Assembly (NCBI GenBank): GCA_016710985.1
Contig: JADJTX010000016.1
Span: forward strand, 1 to 64,000
Length of the DNA: 64,000 nucleotides
Direction of reading: 5' to 3'
DNA from: Ignavibacteria bacterium
GTDB lineage: Bacteria > Bacteroidota > Ignavibacteria > Tepidaquicellales > Tepidaquicellaceae
Shown here: positions 18,696-28,477 of the stretch, in pieces
Layout: the number at the start of each line of letters is the position of its first letter
How positions within the stretch are numbered: position 1 is the stretch's first letter
Made by a program: the position numbers and the translations under genes
The notes under the pieces: model-generated
Seen by the model: only the letters and a program-made list of their open reading frames with translations
Databases searched by the model: none
What the model was told of the DNA's origin: nothing

Positions 18696-19463
18696 TCAAA
18701 ACCCATACTTCAAAAATCCCCCGTCTACTGAAATGCATTCGCCTGTTATATAAGACGAGGCAGGCATAGATAGAAAAGCAACCGCAGCTGCAACTTCTTC
18801 CGGTTCACCAATCCTGTTCATAGGTGTTCTTGATAAAATATTTTTTAGATAATCCGGGTTTTTTAAAACAGTTTCAGCAAGAGGTGTTCTTATGTACCAC
18901 GGAGCAACAGCATTTACGCGTATAGAATCTTTCGCCCACTCGACAGCCAGATATTTTGTAAAATGAATTAATGCGGCTTTCGATATTGCGTAAGGAGATC
19001 CCGTGCCGACGGAAGTCATTCCTGCAACTGAAGCAATATTTACTATAGAAGCTTCACCGGATTTAATTAATAAAGGATGGAACATTCTGCTCAGCTCAAA
19101 TACTGATTTCAAATTAAGCTCCATTAACTTGTCAAAATCCTCTTCAGTATTCTCGAGTGTTTTCTTTCTTGTATTTGTTCCGGCATTATTGACTAAAATA
19201 TCAAGACTCCCCCACTGAATGTTGATTTTTTCAAACAGCTTTTCCCTGTCTTTTTTGTTTGTCACATCACATTTCATCCCGTAAATTTTGTAACCTTTAT
19301 CTGCATGCAGTCTGACAAGATCATCTGTTTCTTTCTGATTTCTTGAGACAATGAATACTTCCGCTTCAAACCCGAGAAATTCTTCTGCGATAGCTTTTCC
19401 TATACCACGCGTAGCGCCTGTAATTAGAGCTTTTTTATTTTTTAATGACCAGCGGTTTTTCAT
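18696..19463 (-). CDS. SDR-family oxidoreductase (tropinone reductase-like)
   Basis: A classical short-chain dehydrogenase of 255 residues: cofactor loop TGATRGIG (residues 15-22), NNAG at about 90, the serine of IVNIASVAG, catalytic YAISK, and C-terminal ITGECISVDGG. It is an NAD(P)-dependent carbonyl/alcohol oxidoreductase. The overall pattern resembles the tropinone-reductase-like branch, but the substrate cannot be inferred. It is monocistronic. Confidence 0.9.
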   Translation of the reverse strand: MKNRWSLKNKKALITGATRGIGKAIAEEFLGFEAEVFIVSRNQKETDDLVRLHADKGYKIYGMKCDVTNKKDREKLFEKINIQWGSLDILVNNAGTNTRKKTLENTEEDFDKLMELNLKSVFELSRMFHPLLIKSGEASIVNIASVAGMTSVGTGSPYAISKAALIHFTKYLAVEWAKDSIRVNAVAPWYIRTPLAETVLKNPDYLKNILSRTPMNRIGEPEEVAAAVAFLSMPASSYITGECISVDGGFLKYGF

Positions 19464-19593
19464 ATTAAGATTTATTCGTTTAATTATTGGCTACTTACCT
19501 CGACCTCAAAGACTCTAAGTTAAAAAAAATGAACCTTTAAAATATACAACAAAAGCTGTGTGTCTATAAAATTTGGAGTGATTTAACAATCAT

Positions 19594-21069
19594 TTAATTC
19601 TCTGCTTCCAACTTATGTTCAGCCCACTTTTTCAAATCGAAATATTCAAAAGCATTTTTTTCATACTTATCTTTTTTTAATTCTGCTGCTTCATCACGAA
19701 GCTGAATAAAATATTTTTGAATTTTATCTTTTTGTTTTGTCCTGATTAATTTTCCAATTGCACTCAATGCAGCAGTTTCATACTTGTATAACTTCCTTTT
19801 ATTCTGAAGATATTTTTTTGCTGAAGGAATTAAATACTGCAAAAGCTTAAAATTACTGAGTTCATAATGAATCAGTATATTCAATATTCTCAGGTATGAT
19901 TCGAATTCAGGTGTTGCCTTTACATATTTACTGCCGAGAAAATTGTTCAGAGTATTTAATGCCATGTTAAAATCTCCGGTGACAAAAAAATATTTGGAAA
20001 TATTATAGTAAAAGAAGTTTTCCGAATTAATTAAGATCTTTCCATCATGCGAGATTAAGAATTTTATAATTTCCGGAATCAAATTTTCCGAAGCTTTTTT
20101 ATCGGCAGTCTCAATTGAGATCAGCAGTTTAATTTCAAAATCAGTCATGATATAATTTATTCTGTCATTCTCCAGCTCACGGGAAAGGGTGTTATATTTT
20201 TTAAATATTTTTTTTACTTCATTAAATTTTTTTAATCGCAAAGCAGAAGAGATGTAAAATTCCAGTGAGTCTAACTTTGGTTCAAGAAGAAAGTCTTTAA
20301 ATACAGGAGGATGTTTCGAGATCAGATCAAATCTTTTTTTACAATAATTAATCGCCTCTTCATAGTTTCCCTTGAGACGGTTTTCCAGGTACTTTAACAG
20401 AAAAACGCTTTCCATTGCTCTGATTGAATTTGAAGCATCTTTATATTCCAATGTTGAAATAATGAGATCAATTTTTTTCTCAGATACTTTGTCACGTATC
20501 AGCCCTACTGTCCTTACTAATGAAAACAAATTAGAAATCGCTCTTTTAAAATTACTGATGCTTTTAATTTTTTCCAATACTTCAAGCTCCTCATCATATA
20601 AAGCATTCCGGTTCTTTTTACCTAATTCCTTTTTTTTCATTAAGAGTTTTTCGATTTCAATAAATTCGAGCAGAATGGTGAATCTTTCAGTTTTGTAAGC
20701 GAGGACTTTCCCGTTTTCAATGGTTTTAAAATATTGTTTGAACAGTCCTTTGTCAAACATGATCTTACATCTGTTCAAAATTGCATTTAACTTCGCATCA
20801 GTGGATTTCTCACTGTGAAACAGGATCAGACTTTTGAATATGAGCTTATAAAGGTAGTGCTTTGTAACAGTGAGATTTCTTACAAAGCTTTCATTCTTAA
20901 ACCTGTCTTTAATTTCATTTTCATCGAAGGATCTCTGTGCATCTATTGCATCAAATAGTTTAATATAGTTTTTATTACCTTTCTGTAAAGATGCATTGAG
21001 CTTGAAATATCTCTTCTCGCTGCCGCTCAGTGATTTTATCAGTTCAAATAGTTCTTTGGTTGGCTTCAT
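19594..21069 (-). CDS. Large helical protein conserved in Bacteroidota (uncharacterised)
   Basis: A 491-residue, Lys- and Leu-rich, almost entirely alpha-helical cytosolic protein with no signal peptide or membrane segment. It begins with TKELFELIKSLSGSEKRYFKL, which I recognise as the opening of a conserved Bacteroidota family without assigned function. The remainder looks like TPR-type helical hairpins. It stands alone, with about 215 bp upstream and the SDR gene downstream. No catalytic motif is visible. Confidence 0.75.
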   Translation of the reverse strand: MKPTKELFELIKSLSGSEKRYFKLNASLQKGNKNYIKLFDAIDAQRSFDENEIKDRFKNESFVRNLTVTKHYLYKLIFKSLILFHSEKSTDAKLNAILNRCKIMFDKGLFKQYFKTIENGKVLAYKTERFTILLEFIEIEKLLMKKKELGKKNRNALYDEELEVLEKIKSISNFKRAISNLFSLVRTVGLIRDKVSEKKIDLIISTLEYKDASNSIRAMESVFLLKYLENRLKGNYEEAINYCKKRFDLISKHPPVFKDFLLEPKLDSLEFYISSALRLKKFNEVKKIFKKYNTLSRELENDRINYIMTDFEIKLLISIETADKKASENLIPEIIKFLISHDGKILINSENFFYYNISKYFFVTGDFNMALNTLNNFLGSKYVKATPEFESYLRILNILIHYELSNFKLLQYLIPSAKKYLQNKRKLYKYETAALSAIGKLIRTKQKDKIQKYFIQLRDEAAELKKDKYEKNAFEYFDLKKWAEHKLEAEN

Positions 21070-21286
21070 TAGAAATTGAATTATCCCGTAATATTTTCCT
21101 TATGGTTGTTTGTTTTAAGTGCTTGAAAACTAATATTGAATAAATACACGTTGCTTATACCGGGAATCAGGATTCTAATAATGATTATGATTTATAACCA
21201 CTGCTTAAGCATCATTAGAATTTTACTCTCGTATTGTTATACATAAATTAACAATAAAAATAATCTTAAAATATAAACTTAAATTT

Positions 21287-23077
21287 ATGAAGACAACTAT
21301 CTTTCCCATTATCCTAACCCTATTATTATTAACTACCGAAGCCTTTAGCCAGGACTTCATAAAGCTTACCGGCAGCGTAGTAAGTATTGACAGCGGTGCA
21401 GGGCGAAGTGTAAACTGGATCGACTATGACAGTGATAATGATCTCGATCTTTTCATCTCAAACGGTTATAGATACGGAGATGATAATCTTTTATACAGAA
21501 ATGATAACGGAACTTTTGTCCGCATTTTTGATCAGCCATTAGTTAACGACAGCTTACCTTCCGACGGAAGCAGCTGGGGAGATTATGACAATGACGGCGA
21601 TCCCGATCTGTGCGTTGTGAACTGGTGGAATCAAATTAATTTACTTTATTCAAACAACGGCAATGGAAATTTTACATTTCAGTCTTCGAGCATAATCTGT
21701 AATCAACCGAGTAATTCTGAAACCTGTAACTGGGGTGATTATGACAGTGACGGGCTAATTGATCTCTATGTCACAAACAGCTTTGGCACAAATCACAGAA
21801 ATTTTCTTTACAAAAATATGGGCGGAGGGAATTTTGTAAAGATAGACACAGGCATAGCCGTCAGTGAAATTGGTAATGCCCGCGGAATGAACTGGGTGGA
21901 TATTGATGGTGACAGCATGCTTGATATTTTCGTCTGTCGGGAAGAAGGGCGCACTCCATACTTGTATAAAAATAACGGTAAAGGTTATTTTACTAAGATT
22001 ACAAACACTCCTTTGACAAGTAACGCAGGTGACTGCTGGAGCTCGAGCTGGGGTGATTATGATAATGACGGTGATCTTGATGCGCTTGTGACTAACAGGG
22101 GAAGCCAGGGAAATTTTTTATACCGGAACGACGGTAATTTTACTTTTACACAAATTACTGACGGACCATTGGTTAATGATCCGTCGGGATACAGTGCGTG
22201 TTCGGGATGGGGTGATTATGATAATGACGGTGATCTCGATATGTTTATAACACAAGCATACGTTCCGCCGACGTATACACAAAAGGTAGTGAATAGATTA
22301 TACAAAAATTTACTTATCGAAACCGGTTCTCCTTCTTTTCAAAGAATCACAGACGGTGTATTGGTAAATGACTCGGGCTATTCATATGGATTTGCCTGGG
22401 GTGATTATGATAATGACGGTGATCTCGATGTTGCGACTGCAAATACATTCGGTGAAAATCAAAAAAATGCACTTTATAAAAATGAATTGTCTAATGGGAA
22501 TAAATGGATAAACATTAAATGTGTCGGTACCTTTACAAATAAATCTGCGATCGGATCCAAGGTGAGAGTCAAAGCTAACATCAACGGGAATTCAGTCTGG
22601 CAGATGCAGGAGATTGACGGTCAGTCCGGATATTGCGGACAGAACCTGATCCTGCATTTCGGATTAGGAAATGCAACTGTCATTGATTCTTTAATTGTAG
22701 AATGGCATTCAAAAACAGATCAGATTTTTACCGATGTAGCTTTGAATCAATCTGTCACTATCACTGAGAATGGAGTTATAATTTCCATTGATGAAAAAAA
22801 AACAATGGTCGGTAAAAATTTCGAACTATTTCAAAATTATCCGAATCCATTCAACCCCGCAACCGTTATTCGTTACTCGCTATTCGAAAATCGTTTTGTA
22901 AGTTTGAAGATTTTTGATGAGCTCGGAAAAGAAATAAGGACATTAGTAAATGCCAATCAAAGAGAAGGAAGTTATGAAGTTAAATTCAACGGTGATAATT
23001 TACCTTCGGGAATTTATTACTATAAATTGTTTGCAGACGAATTTTTTGAAACAAAAAAAATGATTCTCGTAAAATAA
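21287..23077 (+). CDS. Secreted FG-GAP/VCBS propeller protein with ASPIC/UnbV and T9SS sorting domains
   Basis: The signal peptide ends EAFSQ. There are at least six integrin-like repeats, each with a calcium-binding loop of the DYDNDGDLD type (NWIDYDSDNDLDLFISNG, SSWGDYDNDGDPDL, GWGDYDNDGDLDMF and others). An ASPIC/UnbV domain (IGSKVRVKANINGNSVWQMQ to LIVEWHSKTDQIFTDV) and a T9SS sorting domain (FQNYPNPFNPATVIRYSL to KKMILVK) follow. This is the CRTAC1-like architecture of extracellular calcium-dependent adhesion or carbohydrate-binding proteins. Near-identical copies of the GATTATGATAATGACGG codon run suggest recent repeat expansion. Confidence 0.9.
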   Translation: MKTTIFPIILTLLLLTTEAFSQDFIKLTGSVVSIDSGAGRSVNWIDYDSDNDLDLFISNGYRYGDDNLLYRNDNGTFVRIFDQPLVNDSLPSDGSSWGDYDNDGDPDLCVVNWWNQINLLYSNNGNGNFTFQSSSIICNQPSNSETCNWGDYDSDGLIDLYVTNSFGTNHRNFLYKNMGGGNFVKIDTGIAVSEIGNARGMNWVDIDGDSMLDIFVCREEGRTPYLYKNNGKGYFTKITNTPLTSNAGDCWSSSWGDYDNDGDLDALVTNRGSQGNFLYRNDGNFTFTQITDGPLVNDPSGYSACSGWGDYDNDGDLDMFITQAYVPPTYTQKVVNRLYKNLLIETGSPSFQRITDGVLVNDSGYSYGFAWGDYDNDGDLDVATANTFGENQKNALYKNELSNGNKWINIKCVGTFTNKSAIGSKVRVKANINGNSVWQMQEIDGQSGYCGQNLILHFGLGNATVIDSLIVEWHSKTDQIFTDVALNQSVTITENGVIISIDEKKTMVGKNFELFQNYPNPFNPATVIRYSLFENRFVSLKIFDELGKEIRTLVNANQREGSYEVKFNGDNLPSGIYYYKLFADEFFETKKMILVK

Positions 23078-23143
23078 CATAAGTCATTGATTACCGGAAT
23101 AAGATGATATGAATATCAGAAGTCAAACATGCTTCCCTTTTAT

Positions 23144-23179
23144 AAAAAAACCGATGTACCATTTGCATCGGTTTTTTTT
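23144..23179. terminator. Bidirectional rho-independent terminator
   Basis: AAAAAAACCGATG pairs with CATCGGTTTTTTT around a 9-nt loop. It lies between the propeller gene (+) and the GNAT gene (-) and has A and T runs on both sides, so it can end both transcripts. It touches the GNAT stop codon. Confidence 0.9.
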
Positions 23180-23630
23180 ACTTATCTTGGATAAAGTAAT
23201 AACGAAAGTAATCCTCATCTTTTTTAAATCCTGTCTTATCATAAAGCTTCTGTGCATTCACATTAGAGAGATGAGTTTCCAGTATCAGTCCTTTTGCATT
23301 ACTTTCACGCACCAGCTCTTTCGCTTTTTCTATCAAGGCTTCTGCAACTCCCTGTTTCCTGTAATTTTCATGAACGAACAGATCATTCAATATCCAGAGC
23401 CGTTTCATGCTGACTGATGAAAATGCGGGATACAGCTGAACAAAACCCATTCCTTTATTGGTATCTTCATCCATCGCTAAAAATATTACCGACTCATTTT
23501 TGTTTATTCTTTCTGATAAAAATTCTTTAGCGGAATTCAGATCAGATTTTTGTTCATAAAATTGCCTGTACAGATCAAAGAGTGAGGAAACAATTTCCAG
23601 ATCTTCAATTTTTGCTCTTTTTATTTTCAT
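23178..23630 (-). CDS. GNAT-family N-acetyltransferase
   Basis: About 150 residues with the GNAT fold. LWILNDLFVHENYRKQGVAEALIEKA holds the acetyl-CoA-binding (R/Q)xxGx(A/G) loop (RKQGVA), followed by LILETHLSNVNAQKLYDKTGF. I take ATG at 23628-23630, which directly follows the stop of the FAD-protein gene, rather than the longer frame that overlaps it. Substrate unknown. It is cotranscribed with the FAD-dependent dehydrogenase. Confidence 0.88.
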   Translation of the reverse strand: MKIKRAKIEDLEIVSSLFDLYRQFYEQKSDLNSAKEFLSERINKNESVIFLAMDEDTNKGMGFVQLYPAFSSVSMKRLWILNDLFVHENYRKQGVAEALIEKAKELVRESNAKGLILETHLSNVNAQKLYDKTGFKKDEDYFRYYFIQDK

Positions 23631-23631
23631 A

Positions 23632-25187
23632 TCATTTATTTTTTTTAATAACCGCTTTCGCGGCATTCTGTCCGTCCAACGCTGCTGATATTATCCCTCC
23701 GGCATAACCCGCACCTTCACCGCAGGGATAAAGTCCTCTGATCTGAACGTGTTCAAATGTTTCCTTATCTCTCGGAATTCTTACGGGAGAACTTGTCCTT
23801 GATTCCAGCCCGATCAGATATCCTTCTTCCGTAAAATATCCTTTCATCTTCTTTCCGAACTGTACTATAGCAAGCCCGATTCTTTCAGATATCTTTTCGG
23901 GCAATAAATTATTTAGCATTGAACTGTACATTCCCGGTATATACGAAGACTCACCCAATGATGAAGATAATTTCCCTGTTACAAAATCTGTCATTCTCTG
24001 CGCCGGTGCTTTTTGTGAACCGTCACCGGAATCAAAAAACTTTCTCTCAAGTTCTTTTTGAAACTCCAGTCCGGCAAATGCACCGTGACTTTGATAATCA
24101 ATTAAGTCTTCTTCATCAATTGCAGTTACAATTCCTGAATTAGCAAACTTCGAATCACGTCTCGACATTGACATTCCGTTGACAACAATTTCTCCCGGAG
24201 ATGTAGCAGCCGGAACTATCAATCCTCCGGGACACATGCAAAAGAAAATACTCCTTTCCCGTTAACCTGAGCTGTCAGTTTATAACTTGATGCAGGAAGA
24301 AATTCACTTCTCGGATTTTGCTTATACTGAATTTCATCTATCAATGCCTGCGGATGCTCAATTCGGACACCAACAGCAAAAGGCTTTGACTCAAGGTAAA
24401 TATTTTTTTTCTTTAATAAATAAAAAATATCCCTTGCAGAATGTCCTGTTGCAAGGATCACGGCATCAGCTAAATATTCATCCTTATCATTTACTGTCAC
24501 ACCGAGGATTACATCATCTTTGATTATGAGATCGGTTACTGTTGAATTAAAATTTACTTCTCCGCCGTAATGCAGTATTGTTTCCCTGAGATTCTGAACT
24601 ACACCCGGAAGTCTGTTCGAACCGATGTGGGGATGTGTATCGACAAGTATATCCGGATCTGCTCCATGTTCAACTAATATTCTTAAAGCTTTGTAAATAT
24701 CTCCGCGCTTGTGGGAGCGGGTATAAAGTTTTCCGTCTGAGTAAGTACCTGCGCCGCCTTCTCCGAAGCAATAATTTGAATTTGGATTTACATTACTGAA
24801 CTGCTGTATCTCTCTGAGATCTTTCCTGCGGGAGCGAATATCTTTTCCGCGGTCAAAAATTACTGGCATAATTCCGTTTTCAATTAACTCAAGCGCTGCA
24901 AAATATCCCGCCGGTCCGGCTCCGACTATAATAACTTTTTTCTTATCTGAAACATTTTTGTAATTATCTTTTATGACAGGTTCAGGAGACGGGGTTTCAT
25001 TTATATAAACATCTAATAATAAATTTACAACCGGTGTTCTGCTGCGGGCATCTATCGAACGCTTCGTTAATTTAAAATCATATCGGTCACTCTCGTTTAC
25101 ATCACATTCCAGTTCAACAATCTCTGATAATTTTTTATCATCGAAAGCATCTTCAGGAAGAAGGGTTAGCTCTATTCTCTTTACCAT
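23632..25187 (-). CDS. Uncharacterised FAD-dependent dehydrogenase (COG2509-like), one frameshift
   Basis: The N-terminal region (about 90 residues, ending with FKLTKRSIDARSRTPVVNLL) is typical of this family. The dinucleotide-binding VIIVGAGPAGYFAALELIENG follows, then CFGEGGAGTYSDGKLYTR and ILATGHSARDIF. The frame shifts at the A4 run 24240-24243; one added base gives FSFCMCPGGLIVPAATSPGE, which is the expected family motif, and then GLYPCGEGAGYAGGIISAALDG. The joined protein has about 518 residues. A redox role is clear, the substrate is not. Confidence 0.85.
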
Positions 25188-25220
25188 AATTTTTAGTTCA
25201 CTATTTATGTGAAAAAATTT

Positions 25221-25574
25221 TTATAATGCTTTCAGCTCATCTTTCTGTTTTCTGCTTAAGCCGTTTACAACAAGCTCATATGAATGATCTGTCATAATCT
25301 TTAATTCTTTATCTGAAACCCTTCCTTCGAAGTCAACTGTATTCCAGTGCTTCTTATTCATATGATATCCCGGCTGCACTTCCTCATACTTTTCACGCAG
25401 CTCGACTGCAAGCTCCGGTTCACATTTCAGATTAACACTCAATGGAACATTATAAGAAGTGATTGCAAATATTTTTCCAATGACTTTAAAACAAATAGTT
25501 TCTTCCCCAAACGGGAAATCTTCAATCACACCTTTCTTTGACAGACAATATTTTCTGAATAATTCCAGATTCAT
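25221..25574 (-). CDS. MmcQ/YjbR-family protein
   Basis: A 117-residue protein with the CyaY-like MmcQ/YjbR fold. The signature parts are CLSKKGVIEDFPFGEETICFKV near the start, LSVNLKCEPELAVELREKY, and GYHMNKKHWNTVDF. Members are proposed to bind DNA; the cellular role is unknown. It follows the FAD gene region on the same strand with a 33-bp gap before that gene. Confidence 0.9.
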   Translation of the reverse strand: MNLELFRKYCLSKKGVIEDFPFGEETICFKVIGKIFAITSYNVPLSVNLKCEPELAVELREKYEEVQPGYHMNKKHWNTVDFEGRVSDKELKIMTDHSYELVVNGLSRKQKDELKAL

Positions 25575-25579
25575 TTCAC

Positions 25580-25737
25580 AGAGTTAAAAGTTGAAAGTTG
25601 AAAGTTGAAAGTTTATGAAGTTAATAATTAGTTATATACTTAGAATTTTAATCAACTATTTATTATCGAATATTAATTAAAAACTATTAACTAAAACTAT
25701 CCAGTATCAACGATTATCAATTATCAATTATCAATTA
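25580..25737. repeat. Heptamer arrays GTTGAAA and TTATCAA
   Basis: Four copies of a 7-bp unit near AGTTGAA occur at about 25583-25612, and four to five copies of TTATCAA at about 25707-25740, the latter reaching the stop codon of the LOG-family gene. The DNA between is AT-rich with TATTAACTAAAACTA-like near-repeats and no coding potential. Confidence 0.85.
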
Positions 25738-26319
25738 TCAACTGCTTCTTGTGTCTGTCCATTTCCTCACCGTTACAGGCTTAAATTCCTTCATCTTCTC
25801 CAGCAAAGTTTCAGCATCTTTTTCAATTATTATCATATCAAGATTCTTCTCATGTACAAATTCCTGTTTCACACAATTATTAATAAAATCAATCATCAGA
25901 TCATAATAGCCGTCTATATTTAAAATACCGATAGGTTTTTCGTGAATGCCAAGCTGAGCCCAGGTCCATACTTCAAAGAACTCTTCGAGTGTTCCGATTC
26001 CGCCTGACATGACAATGAATCCATCCGACAATTCCGACATCTTTGCTTTTCTCTCGTGCATTGATTTCACTATGATCAGTTCAGTGACTTCTTTCAATGC
26101 TGCTTCTCTCGCAACAAGATCTTCGGGAATGATACCAATGACTTTTCCATTATACTGCAGAACCGTGTTTGCAATTTCACCCATGATGCCGACATTTCCG
26201 CCGCCGTAGACAAGAGTTATGTTTTCTTTAGCCAGAATTTTACCAAGCGACTGAGCCGCTAACAAATGCTTTACACCTTTTCCTGAATTCGATCCGCAGA
26301 AAACACAAATACTTTTCAT
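25738..26319 (-). CDS. LOG-family protein (TIGR00730; nucleotide phosphoribohydrolase)
   Basis: A 193-residue Rossmann-like protein with ICVFCGSNSGKGVKHLLAA at the start, YGGGNVGIMGEIAN, and SGGIGTLEEFFEVWTWAQLG. The last is the family's catalytic PGGxGTxxE motif with Ser in place of the first Pro. LOG proteins cleave cytokinin riboside 5'-monophosphate or related nucleotides to the base and ribose phosphate. It lies 14 bp downstream of the DUF4199 gene, likely in one transcript. Confidence 0.88.
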   Translation of the reverse strand: MKSICVFCGSNSGKGVKHLLAAQSLGKILAKENITLVYGGGNVGIMGEIANTVLQYNGKVIGIIPEDLVAREAALKEVTELIIVKSMHERKAKMSELSDGFIVMSGGIGTLEEFFEVWTWAQLGIHEKPIGILNIDGYYDLMIDFINNCVKQEFVHEKNLDMIIIEKDAETLLEKMKEFKPVTVRKWTDTRSS

Positions 26320-26333
26320 TATTTAAATTAAAT

Positions 26334-26843
26334 TTATTTTGTTTTATGTCTGTGAGTTTTTTTTAATAACATGGATATAACAAAAGATGCAGCCGCTCCT
26401 CCGAGAAGAATAAAAATAAGCTTTTGTATTAACTGAATATTAAGACTATAACTGAATTTTACTGCATCAACAGATGCATTTATTTCATCTCTACCCGCGT
26501 TTTCCCTGAGCAGCTTCCTTTCAGTTTCAGCTCCGATAGTATTTACAAAATCAGGATTGATATATTCATAGTAAACATAAATGAATATGACAACTGACAC
26601 TGCAATTATTAAAGTTATTACAATACCTGTTTTGAAAGCCTCTTTGAAAGATATGTATCCGTAATTGGTTTTATACTTACGTTCTTTAATTCCAAAATAT
26701 ATGCCGGCAACCGGTACGAGTAAAGCTATTATGCTGACATATGAACTTAAATAATGATAGTTCGGAGCCAGGAGAGTGTATTCAAATATTAACCAGATAA
26801 TTAAAAGAAAGGAAGAGAAAAGCCCGTACTTAAATTCAACCAT
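26334..26843 (-). CDS. DUF4199-type membrane protein
   Basis: A 169-residue protein with four membrane segments (residues about 5-25, 35-50, 70-92, 135-158). The YGYISFKEAFKTGIVITLI segment after the second helix is characteristic of DUF4199 proteins, which are common in Bacteroidota and have no known function. It lies upstream of the LOG gene. Confidence 0.75.
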   Translation of the reverse strand: MVEFKYGLFSSFLLIIWLIFEYTLLAPNYHYLSSYVSIIALLVPVAGIYFGIKERKYKTNYGYISFKEAFKTGIVITLIIAVSVVIFIYVYYEYINPDFVNTIGAETERKLLRENAGRDEINASVDAVKFSYSLNIQLIQKLIFILLGGAAASFVISMLLKKTHRHKTK

Positions 26844-26950
26844 ATATTTTTTAAATAAAAAAGCTAACTGTAAATGAAACAGTCAGCTTAGAATATTTGT
26901 CAATGATTTCATTTTGGAAATACCTTCAATTAAGATTTCATAGAAAACTA

Positions 26951-27220
26951 TTAATCATCAGTAACATCTTTAAGAAGCTCTTTTGCATATTCAGCATCTT
27001 CAGGCATTACCTGGAATACGACAGGACCTGTGATGGGATTGAATCCCGTTCCAAGTACCCCGACACCGAAAAGATCCTGAACACCTTCTCCCTGTGCGAG
27101 ATATCTTATCTTTGCCTCATCAAGCATTGATTTTACAAGCGCTATTATTGCTTCGTTTCCGGTTTCGAAGACAGTTACAAGTTTTTCATGATCTTCTTTT
27201 TCTTGTTGTTCTTTGTTCAT
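26951..27220 (-). CDS. DUF2007-domain protein (putative signal-transducing protein)
   Basis: An 89-residue cytosolic protein. LVTVFETGNEAIIALVKSML followed by GEGVQDLFG and the C-terminal QVMPEDAEYAKELLKD match the small DUF2007 proteins, with a ferredoxin-like fold predicted to bind a small ligand or metal. It is transcribed away from the sigma-factor gene, with about 200 bp of shared upstream DNA. Confidence 0.82.
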   Translation of the reverse strand: MNKEQQEKEDHEKLVTVFETGNEAIIALVKSMLDEAKIRYLAQGEGVQDLFGVGVLGTGFNPITGPVVFQVMPEDAEYAKELLKDVTDD

Positions 27221-27364
27221 AAGTATAATTTTAATTTACTACCAATCTTTGAAAATAATATTTATTAATCAATTTAATTTTATATACTCAACTTTTAAAC
27301 ATTCATGTAATGTTTTAATGTTATCAATTGTATAACATGATACAAAAAATAACGTAACCTTTAC

Positions 27365-27390
27365 TGTCACAACCGCTATTATTAATTGTC
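27365..27390 (+). promoter_or_regulatory. Candidate ECF-sigma-dependent promoter (autoregulation)
   Basis: The -35-like element TGTCACAAC (27365-27373) is followed after a 14-nt gap by a GTCAAAGTC -10-like element starting at 27388. The same TACTGTCACAAC 12-mer and a GTCTAAGT element precede the next gene at 28453, at almost the same distance from the start codon (65 and 64 nt). TGTCACA/CGTC-type pairs are known for some ECF groups. Confidence 0.6.
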
Positions 27391-27429
27391 AAAGTCAGTA
27401 ACTAAAGATTGAAATTCAAAATTAATATC

Positions 27430-28314
27430 ATGACAAATCCATTTATAGAAAAGGACGAATCTGACTCTGATGACCAGCTACTTGTCGAATCTGCCGTCGG
27501 CGGAGATAAAAAAAGCCTTGAGCAACTTGTAAAGCGTCATCAGGCGTGGATTTATAACATTGCTTTAAAAATGGTCTGGGACCCTGTCGATGCGGAAGAT
27601 GTCACGCAGGAAACTCTGATAAAAATAATTACTAAGCTTTCTACATTCAGAGGTGACAGCAGCTTCAGAACATGGGCTTACAGAATTGCAGCTAATCATG
27701 TCATAAATATGAAAAAACGCAAGATGGAATATCAGTATGTTTCCTTTGAAAAGTACGGTGATGCGATCATTAATTCTCCTGATATGGACCTGCCTGAACA
27801 AAGCAGTCTGTCGGTGGATGTCAGCCTTCTTGTTGAAGAGACCAAGATAGGATGCATGAATGCAATGCTTCTTTGTCTGGACAGAGAGCAGCGTCTTATA
27901 TTTATATTGGGATGCATGTTCAATGTTAATGATGAAGTCGGAAGCGAGATTCTTGAGATGAGTAAAGTAAATTTCAGACAGAAGCTTTCCCGCGCAAGAA
28001 GACAACTCGCGAATTTCATGAGCAATAAATGCGGACTGATGAATAAAGATAATCCCTGTCATTGCGCAAAAAAGACAAAGCTTATGATGAACGCAGGTCA
28101 CGTAGATCCGGATAATCTTCTTTTCAGCAAAAATTATGTTTATACAATTGAAAAACTTGTTCCGGATAAAATCGGGGAGTTCAACGACTTAATGGAAATC
28201 AAATCGTCAAAATTATTCAGAGAGCATCCGTTTCAGCAGTCACCGGATTTTGTCAGATCTCTGAATCAAATTCTTGAAAGCACCGAGTTTAAAAATATAT
28301 TTAATTTTAATTAG
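27430..28314 (+). CDS. ECF RNA polymerase sigma factor with C-terminal Cys-containing extension
   Basis: A sigma-70 family regulator. Region 2 spans about residues 22-105 (VKRHQAWIYNIALKMVWDPV, DAEDVTQETLIKI, FRTWAYRIAANHVIN). Region 4 is around residues 140-190 (LLCLDREQRLIFILGCMFNV, FRQKLSRARRQLANFM). An extra C-terminal 100 residues begin with NPCHCAKKTK, a Cys-x-Cys element that may bind metal or sense a signal in place of a separate anti-sigma factor. No anti-sigma gene is adjacent. The start at 27430 is preferred over 27409 because it fits the promoter distance seen at the next gene. It probably controls itself and the beta-helix gene. Confidence 0.88.
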   Translation: MTNPFIEKDESDSDDQLLVESAVGGDKKSLEQLVKRHQAWIYNIALKMVWDPVDAEDVTQETLIKIITKLSTFRGDSSFRTWAYRIAANHVINMKKRKMEYQYVSFEKYGDAIINSPDMDLPEQSSLSVDVSLLVEETKIGCMNAMLLCLDREQRLIFILGCMFNVNDEVGSEILEMSKVNFRQKLSRARRQLANFMSNKCGLMNKDNPCHCAKKTKLMMNAGHVDPDNLLFSKNYVYTIEKLVPDKIGEFNDLMEIKSSKLFREHPFQQSPDFVRSLNQILESTEFKNIFNFN

Positions 28315-28326
28315 CATGAATCTAAG

Positions 28327-28411
28327 CCTGCCGGTAGATCAGTGCATTTTTCCTTGGTTTTGTTCTGTGTCCGGCAGGTCTAATGAATAAAACGGTTTAA
28401 ACCGTTTTATT
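28327..28411. terminator. Two stacked hairpins after the sigma-factor gene
   Basis: CCTGCCGG (28327-28334) pairs with CCGGCAGG (28371-28378) around a 36-nt loop. Eight bases later comes a perfect 26-bp palindrome, AATAAAACGGTTT/AAACCGTTTTATT (28386-28411). The second can act as a terminator in both directions. The first may be part of a small structured RNA or an extra terminator. Confidence 0.75.
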
Positions 28412-28452
28412 GGAAAAATCCCAAGGCTTCTTCCCGAATTATTTACATCTAC

Positions 28453-28477
28453 TGTCACAACTCTCAAAATATCTGTC
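28453..28477 (+). promoter_or_regulatory. Candidate ECF-sigma-dependent promoter of the beta-helix gene
   Basis: TGTCACAAC (28453-28461) and GTCTAAGT (28475-28482) lie about 40 bp before the start codon of the secreted beta-helix protein. They match the element pair before the sigma gene, with one base less in the spacer. Confidence 0.6.

Noticed and set aside
27565..28101. Minus-strand frame opposite the sigma factor
   Set aside because: Antisense shadow; the plus strand encodes sigma regions 2 and 4.
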